Assembly: GCA_963578625.1 (NCBI GenBank)
Contig: CAUZEO010000216.1
Location: 1-9,122 of the forward strand
Direction: 5' to 3'
DNA from: CAUZEO01 sp963578625
GTDB lineage: Bacteria > Verrucomicrobiota > Kiritimatiellia > SLOV01
Length of the DNA: 9,122 nt
This document shows positions 5,179 to 9,122 of the stretch, one piece after another. Below the pieces are notes generated by a model. That model made no database searches. It was not told the origin of the DNA and saw only the letters and a program-made list of their open reading frames with translations. The translations under genes were made by a program, and so were the position numbers. Every line of letters starts with the position of its first letter. The stretch's first letter is position 1.

Positions 5179-6536
5179 ATCTGAAATCCATCGTGGTAGC
5201 GACCCTGCTGGGCCTCCTGGCGGCTTGCGGCCCTGCGTTCGCGGTTGACTCCATTGTCTTTCGAAGGCAGATGGTCAGTGTCATCATCATCGACGCCGCC
5301 CTGAACCGTCTGACCAATAACGCGACCTATGGCCAACCCAGGCCCGAGGATCTGCGGGAAGCCCAACGTTTTTTTGCGGACCGATTCAGCGACGCCGTCC
5401 GCATGCACGCAACGGGTGTGCAGCTGATGAATTTTGACCGGTCCTACCTGGAACTGGCTCTTGAACTGGCGGAACAATACCAACTCAAGCTTTATCCCTG
5501 GCTCGACGCCGCGCACGGCTACGCCCGCGACGGCGACACCGATACCGGCCAATCGCCGGCCGACGAGGTCATACAGTGGCGGACGCAGTTCTCCAGCCCC
5601 GCCCTGGGCGGGCTCGCCACCACCGATGAACCGCCGCTCGAGCGCATCGGCCACCTTGCCGTGTATCATGCCGCGCTACGTAAACATTGGCCCGAAGCCC
5701 CGCCGGTACCCATCCTCGTGGGCTTCGATCGAGCCACCCGATACATCGAACAGTGTAATCCGCGTATCCTGGTTTACGACTGTTACCCGCTCTACCAGGG
5801 CTCGCCGTCATGTCAGGTGCCGGAGTCCCCCCCCGGAGACGTCAGTGTGGCCTGGGGGGACACCACGGGCGACATCTGGGAACTCTACGACCAACTCCGG
5901 GCCAAGATGGGCCCGGAGCGTACGATCTGGCCCGTGATCCAGGCGTTCGGATATCACCCCGGACAGGATGAGACTTACAACTGGCGCATACCTCTATCCG
6001 CCGAGGTGAAATTGCAAGCCTACGGGCTGATCGCCCGCGGCGCCGAAGGCATCTGGTATTTTGTCTATGCACCCGGCGCCCCGCCGAACGACTGGCTTGC
6101 CCTCGTCGAGAAACCCGGCAAGTCGACTCACCTGGGCTCCGCCGTGTCCGACATCAACGAACGTCTTGCCCGTGTCGCGCCCATCCTCACGCGGGTGCAG
6201 CCGTTGCCGGCCGAAGAGCGCGATCGGCGGATTGAAATCGGCCGGCCTCACGTGGCTGGCGTATTCACCGACCCGGCCGATCCGCAGCGACTGGTCATCG
6301 CCGCCGTCAACGGAATCATGCTGGCAGAACAGAATCTCAGCATCAGGTATTACTCTGAAGGCCAGGTGATGAAAAGCGCCGCGGTGATCGATCCCAAAGA
6401 AGCGGTACTGTCCGTCGTCCAGAATGACCTCGGCTGGGTGACCATCACCGTACCCGGCGTTGGCCCCGGCGAGTTGATCCTTATCGAGATGCGAATGAAT
6501 CCACCCGCCACGGACAGAACAAACTCAGATCGTTAA
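5172..6536 (+). CDS. Exported TIM-barrel glycosidase-like protein, 454 aa
   Basis: The N-terminus is an export signal: Lys5, a hydrophobic core (IVVATLLGLLA), then LAAC (16-19), which fits a lipoprotein lipobox, and AFA (22-24), which would fit signal peptidase I. Surface lipoprotein or soluble periplasmic protein are both possible. The mature part has the alternation of a TIM barrel. TTDEPP (150-155) at the end of a strand gives an acid candidate Glu153; VYDCYP (201-206) and WPVIQAFG (253-260) are further strand ends; ARGAEGIWYFVY (288-299) is the late-strand motif seen in several glycoside-hydrolase-like families. A beta-sandwich-like tail follows from about 350. I cannot assign a GH family. 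It closes the operon with a 7-base overlap and a strong ribosome-binding site, so it probably releases the substrate that the cytoplasmic enzymes use. Its barrel resembles that of the convergent 747-aa protein. Confidence 0.75.
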   Translation: MLNLKSIVVATLLGLLAACGPAFAVDSIVFRRQMVSVIIIDAALNRLTNNATYGQPRPEDLREAQRFFADRFSDAVRMHATGVQLMNFDRSYLELALELAEQYQLKLYPWLDAAHGYARDGDTDTGQSPADEVIQWRTQFSSPALGGLATTDEPPLERIGHLAVYHAALRKHWPEAPPVPILVGFDRATRYIEQCNPRILVYDCYPLYQGSPSCQVPESPPGDVSVAWGDTTGDIWELYDQLRAKMGPERTIWPVIQAFGYHPGQDETYNWRIPLSAEVKLQAYGLIARGAEGIWYFVYAPGAPPNDWLALVEKPGKSTHLGSAVSDINERLARVAPILTRVQPLPAEERDRRIEIGRPHVAGVFTDPADPQRLVIAAVNGIMLAEQNLSIRYYSEGQVMKSAAVIDPKEAVLSVVQNDLGWVTITVPGVGPGELILIEMRMNPPATDRTNSDR

Positions 6537-6546
6537 GAAACCTGAC

Positions 6547-6562
6547 GCCCGAATACACGGGC
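6547..6562. terminator. Small hairpin between convergent genes
   Basis: GCCCG (6547-6551) pairs with CGGGC (6558-6562) around a 6-base loop in the 28-base gap between the stop codons of the two facing glycosidase-like genes. The position suits a shared bidirectional terminator, but the stem is only 5 bp and no T-run follows on either strand, so it would be weak. Confidence 0.3.
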
Positions 6563-6564
6563 TC

Positions 6565-8808
6565 CTATTCCTCCCGGAGCGTGTACACGCCCACGCCGTA
6601 GCCGGTCAGGGGAATGTCCAGGCGGTTGCCCGACAATGAGGCGGGAGGCGATCCGAAATGTTCGGCGCCAGGGAATACGGGCCGGGTCAAGGTCAGCCGG
6701 GCTGTCTGCGCATCTGGCATGGTGTTGACCACGATGAGCAGAAGGTGCCCGGGTCGTTGCCAGGCGGCGGCGCGGACGGTGGGTTCAGGACCGCAGGCCG
6801 CGATCAGGTTCGGGTCGGCCGGCTGGACAATTCCAGGAACCACCTCCATCATCTCGGCGGCGAGTCCCCGGAGGGTGTCCCATGCGGGCTGCTCGAAGTG
6901 GCCGTCCGCGTACCGCATGAACGAGATTCCGGAATTATGGTCGTCGTCGAAGGCGAACCACAGGACACCGCGGGCTCCCTCCACGATCGCGAGGTAGTTC
7001 ATGGCCCGCAATTGAGAGGGACTGGGAATGATGAGATGATCATCGGACCGATGCGCCTGCAACAGCGTCCAGACGGGCTTACCCGGGTGCAGTTTGCGCA
7101 GTTCACGCACATGGTCGCCGACCATGGTGACGGGCGAGTCGGGGCGTCGGACACAGTAGGGATCGACAATAATGAACTCGCCCATCCCGGCCACCGTACC
7201 GAACACGGCCGGGTTATTGGGCAGCACGTAGCGGGGTTTGTCCGGGTCGCATTTTCGAATCACCGCCGCGCTGAGCATCATGTCGTGCATCGATCTGGGA
7301 GTGTTGCTCGGCTCCTCCAGGATTCCGTACCCGATGAAAGCGGGGTGCCGGCGGTACAGCGACACACTGTCCGGGATCTCTTTCGTGTCCCAGGACATGC
7401 TGGAGATCACGCGGATTCCCCGTTCCAGGGCCTCATCCAAGAACGCTTCGCCGCCGCCAAACACGCAATTGAACCCGCTGTCGCCCAGAAGCTTCAACGA
7501 TTCCTGACGCACACAATAGAATCCGAACGGAAAGAAGGGCTCGTCCTCGATGAGCAGGGTACCCTGGGCATCAAAGCGCAGCCGCGGGTTCACTTCTTCC
7601 TTCGGCCCGGGAACCGCGGCGAGATGCTCGGCAAGGGTGGGCCGCGCCGCGCGCGACGCATAGGCACGGCCGAGCCGCCCCGCGTGAGCCGCCCATAGGT
7701 TTTCGAAGAGACGGCCGTCCAGGCCTTTGCCCATGAAGAGGGCGCCGGTCACGACTGCGCCCTTTCCCAACGTGAGGCGGACGAGCAGGGATTTGCCACA
7801 AGGGCAGTTGACCAGGGCCGTGCCCGGCCCGTTTTCGAAATGCCGCCAGCGAAAGTCGGGCCACACGGGATTGGGCAGGCGCCCGTAATCGTGCGGCCGT
7901 TCGTTCAGCCCGTCGGTCAACGCATTCGGTGTTCGTAACTCGTCCGTGATGGCGCCGGGCATGCCTGTCGGGCAGCGGCCCAGGCCGATGGACCAGGCGG
8001 GGTGGATGTTACGGAGCCAGCCGATATCGGCTTCTTCTCTCGCGCCCGCCACGATCAGCAGGCCGCCGTCCCGAAGCCAGGGCGTCAGGGCCGCCCCGAG
8101 ATCGTTCCAGAAGACGCTCGCGCCGTACCGGTACATGACGGTGAAAAGGATTACGTCGTAGTCTCTCAGATTCTTCATCAAGTCCCTTGCTCGCGCGGCG
8201 GGCCACTTGTCAACCAGGCACTGGAGGGGGGCAAGGCCGGCGTCCCAGGCAGCGGACGGCTGGTAATCGCCCAGGGCGTAATCGCTGTGGACAAGGGCAA
8301 CCCGCGGCCCCCGGCCTTCCCAACCGGCACGGCGCAACTCTTCCTGCCGGACCGCGATCGTGTTGCCGTCCAACGTGCCGTCGTCGGTCACCAACACTGC
8401 GTCGTACAAGCAGTCCGCGGGGAATTCCTCGATCCCCGTCATCTCGATCCTCACCTCTCCCCCCGCGGTCTGTCCCGCCGGGTACCAGGTCAGGCCGCTT
8501 GCGTTTCCGCTCAACGAAGGCGACGCAGCCCCATTGAGCTTCACGACGCCGCGCCGGCCGTCTCGGATCACATCGGCCACCCGGACCCACACGTGGTAAT
8601 TCCCTCCGTCCGGAAGGCGCATGTCCCATGTGGCCGGTGGTGTTCCGAGGTGAGTGACCGCAACGCTTCCGCCGCTGCCGCCATCCTGGGCGGCCACTTC
8701 CGCGCTGTCAAACCACTCGGCTTCGAGCCAGATCGTGACCGCCCCTGCGCGGGTGAGCGATAGGAGCCAGATGGCCGCGAACGCTAAGAATACCCTGACC
8801 CGCTTCAC
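6565..8808 (-). CDS. Exported multi-domain glycosidase-like protein, 747 aa, GTG start
   Basis: I place the start at GTG 8808, not at an ATG 93 bases upstream: from the GTG the protein opens with a textbook signal peptide (MKRVR, hydrophobic VFLAFAAIWLLSL, cleavage after AGA at about 23), and the GTG overlaps the upstream stop as GTGA. Regions: 24-150, a beta-rich carbohydrate-binding-like domain beginning with an EAE motif (29-31); 168-380, a Rossmann-like domain (RVALVHSDYALGDY, YDVILFTVMYRYG, LRDGGLLIVAGA) like ThuA or the glutamine-amidotransferase-like domain of some beta-galactosidases, without an obvious catalytic Cys; 416-660, a TIM barrel with GYGILEEP (493-500; Glu498/Glu499 acid candidates) and GARGVLWFAFDD (611-622); 669-747, a C-terminal beta-sandwich. 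It is probably periplasmic or secreted and acts on glycans. Family and substrate are not recognised. Confidence 0.8.
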   Translation of the reverse strand: MKRVRVFLAFAAIWLLSLTRAGAVTIWLEAEWFDSAEVAAQDGGSGGSVAVTHLGTPPATWDMRLPDGGNYHVWVRVADVIRDGRRGVVKLNGAASPSLSGNASGLTWYPAGQTAGGEVRIEMTGIEEFPADCLYDAVLVTDDGTLDGNTIAVRQEELRRAGWEGRGPRVALVHSDYALGDYQPSAAWDAGLAPLQCLVDKWPAARARDLMKNLRDYDVILFTVMYRYGASVFWNDLGAALTPWLRDGGLLIVAGAREEADIGWLRNIHPAWSIGLGRCPTGMPGAITDELRTPNALTDGLNERPHDYGRLPNPVWPDFRWRHFENGPGTALVNCPCGKSLLVRLTLGKGAVVTGALFMGKGLDGRLFENLWAAHAGRLGRAYASRAARPTLAEHLAAVPGPKEEVNPRLRFDAQGTLLIEDEPFFPFGFYCVRQESLKLLGDSGFNCVFGGGEAFLDEALERGIRVISSMSWDTKEIPDSVSLYRRHPAFIGYGILEEPSNTPRSMHDMMLSAAVIRKCDPDKPRYVLPNNPAVFGTVAGMGEFIIVDPYCVRRPDSPVTMVGDHVRELRKLHPGKPVWTLLQAHRSDDHLIIPSPSQLRAMNYLAIVEGARGVLWFAFDDDHNSGISFMRYADGHFEQPAWDTLRGLAAEMMEVVPGIVQPADPNLIAACGPEPTVRAAAWQRPGHLLLIVVNTMPDAQTARLTLTRPVFPGAEHFGSPPASLSGNRLDIPLTGYGVGVYTLREE

Positions 8809-9122
8809 CAGAACCTGTGATGTCGTCCGTAGTAATACGTATGCAACCAGAACACCGGGCCCAGGTAGTTGGTGGCGTACCACCCCCTTCCTTTCGGCCA
8901 CTCGCCGGTGGCCGGCGGGCCGAAAAAGTGAAGGCTCGGCACATCCATTTCCAGCAGCACTTGTTTTGTGAATTCGCCCGCCCCGATGTCAGGATTGGCG
9001 TGGTGCAGACACACCGTGGCGGTGACCCAGGGGCTGCCGGTGAGCTTTGAGTCACACATGAAGTTCGCCATGCCCCGGTAGGGTTTGCTGATGGGTTCCG
9101 CATAGATTCTTTCCAGGAGTTC
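8805..9122 (-). CDS. C-terminal 105 residues of an unrecognised protein (runs off the right edge)
   Basis: The frame is open from base 9122 down to TGA 8807-8805 and its stop overlaps the start of the 747-aa gene (GTGA), the same junction style as in the plus-strand operon, which supports a real gene. The visible tail is rich in aromatic and His residues (FFGPPATGEWPKGRGW, then NYLGPVFWLHTYYYGRHHRFW at the very end). I recognise no family. It has no membrane segment. Because it is co-transcribed with an exported glycosidase-like protein, a carbohydrate-active enzyme or binding protein is plausible, but nothing in the residues proves it. An internal ATG at 9071 also lies in frame, but the frame continues upstream without a stop, so I treat the gene as partial. 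Confidence 0.6.
   Translation of the reverse strand, partial: ELLERIYAEPISKPYRGMANFMCDSKLTGSPWVTATVCLHHANPDIGAGEFTKQVLLEMDVPSLHFFGPPATGEWPKGRGWYATNYLGPVFWLHTYYYGRHHRFW

Noticed and set aside
6658..8763. Long plus-strand open frames (6658-7698 and 8002-8763)
   Set aside because: Both are antisense shadows of the 747-aa exported protein in GC-rich DNA, with no motif or plausible domain.

Overview
This is a bacterial window. The gene content (secreted multi-domain glycosidase-like proteins, an enolase-superfamily sugar-acid-type enzyme, an aldo/keto reductase, an integrase of a kind I associate with Verrucomicrobia-like genomes, and CACGGAG repeats) suggests a member of the PVC superphylum, possibly Verrucomicrobiota or Kiritimatiellota. 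That placement is inference from style; there is no marker gene here.

Left end (1-468): the tip of an integrated element. The N-terminal 101 codons of a probable tyrosine recombinase run leftwards out of the window (305 to 1, minus strand). About 115 bases of AT-rich DNA with a short direct repeat separate it from a truncated tRNA-Cys(GCA) 3' half (419-468: anticodon arm, variable loop, T-arm, acceptor 3' strand, CCA). No D-arm or 5' acceptor strand precedes it. This is the classical layout of a tRNA attachment site: the island body lies to the left, beyond the window, and the original chromosome resumes at about 469.

Chromosomal flank (469-716): no gene, but dispersed-repeat-like material: three CACGGAG heptamers and an 8-bp hairpin next to the stop codon of the following gene.

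Catabolic locus (717-6536): a minus-strand short-chain dehydrogenase (717-1469) diverges across 71 bases from a plus-strand run of five tightly packed genes: a 105-aa small alpha/beta protein, an M24 'pita-bread' peptidase/creatinase-family enzyme, an enolase-superfamily protein of glucarate-dehydratase type, an aldo/keto reductase, and an exported TIM-barrel glycosidase-like protein. The junctions are ATGA overlap, 4-base gap, GTGA overlap and 7-base overlap, so this is almost certainly one mRNA with translational coupling. The enzyme set (two oxidoreductases, a dehydratase-like enzyme, an amide/C-N hydrolase fold and an exported hydrolase) suggests uptake-side cleavage followed by cytoplasmic oxidation, reduction and dehydration of an unusual sugar or sugar-acid derivative, possibly one carrying an amide or amino group. 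The substrate cannot be read from the sequence.

Right end (6537-9122): a convergent minus-strand pair. The upstream partner is only the C-terminal 105 residues of an unrecognised protein. It overlaps by GTGA the 747-aa exported protein (start re-assigned to GTG at 8808), which has a carbohydrate-binding-like N-terminus, a ThuA/glutamine-amidotransferase-like middle and a TIM-barrel glycosidase-like C-terminal part. Its TIM-barrel part shares signature elements with the 454-aa protein facing it across 28 bases.
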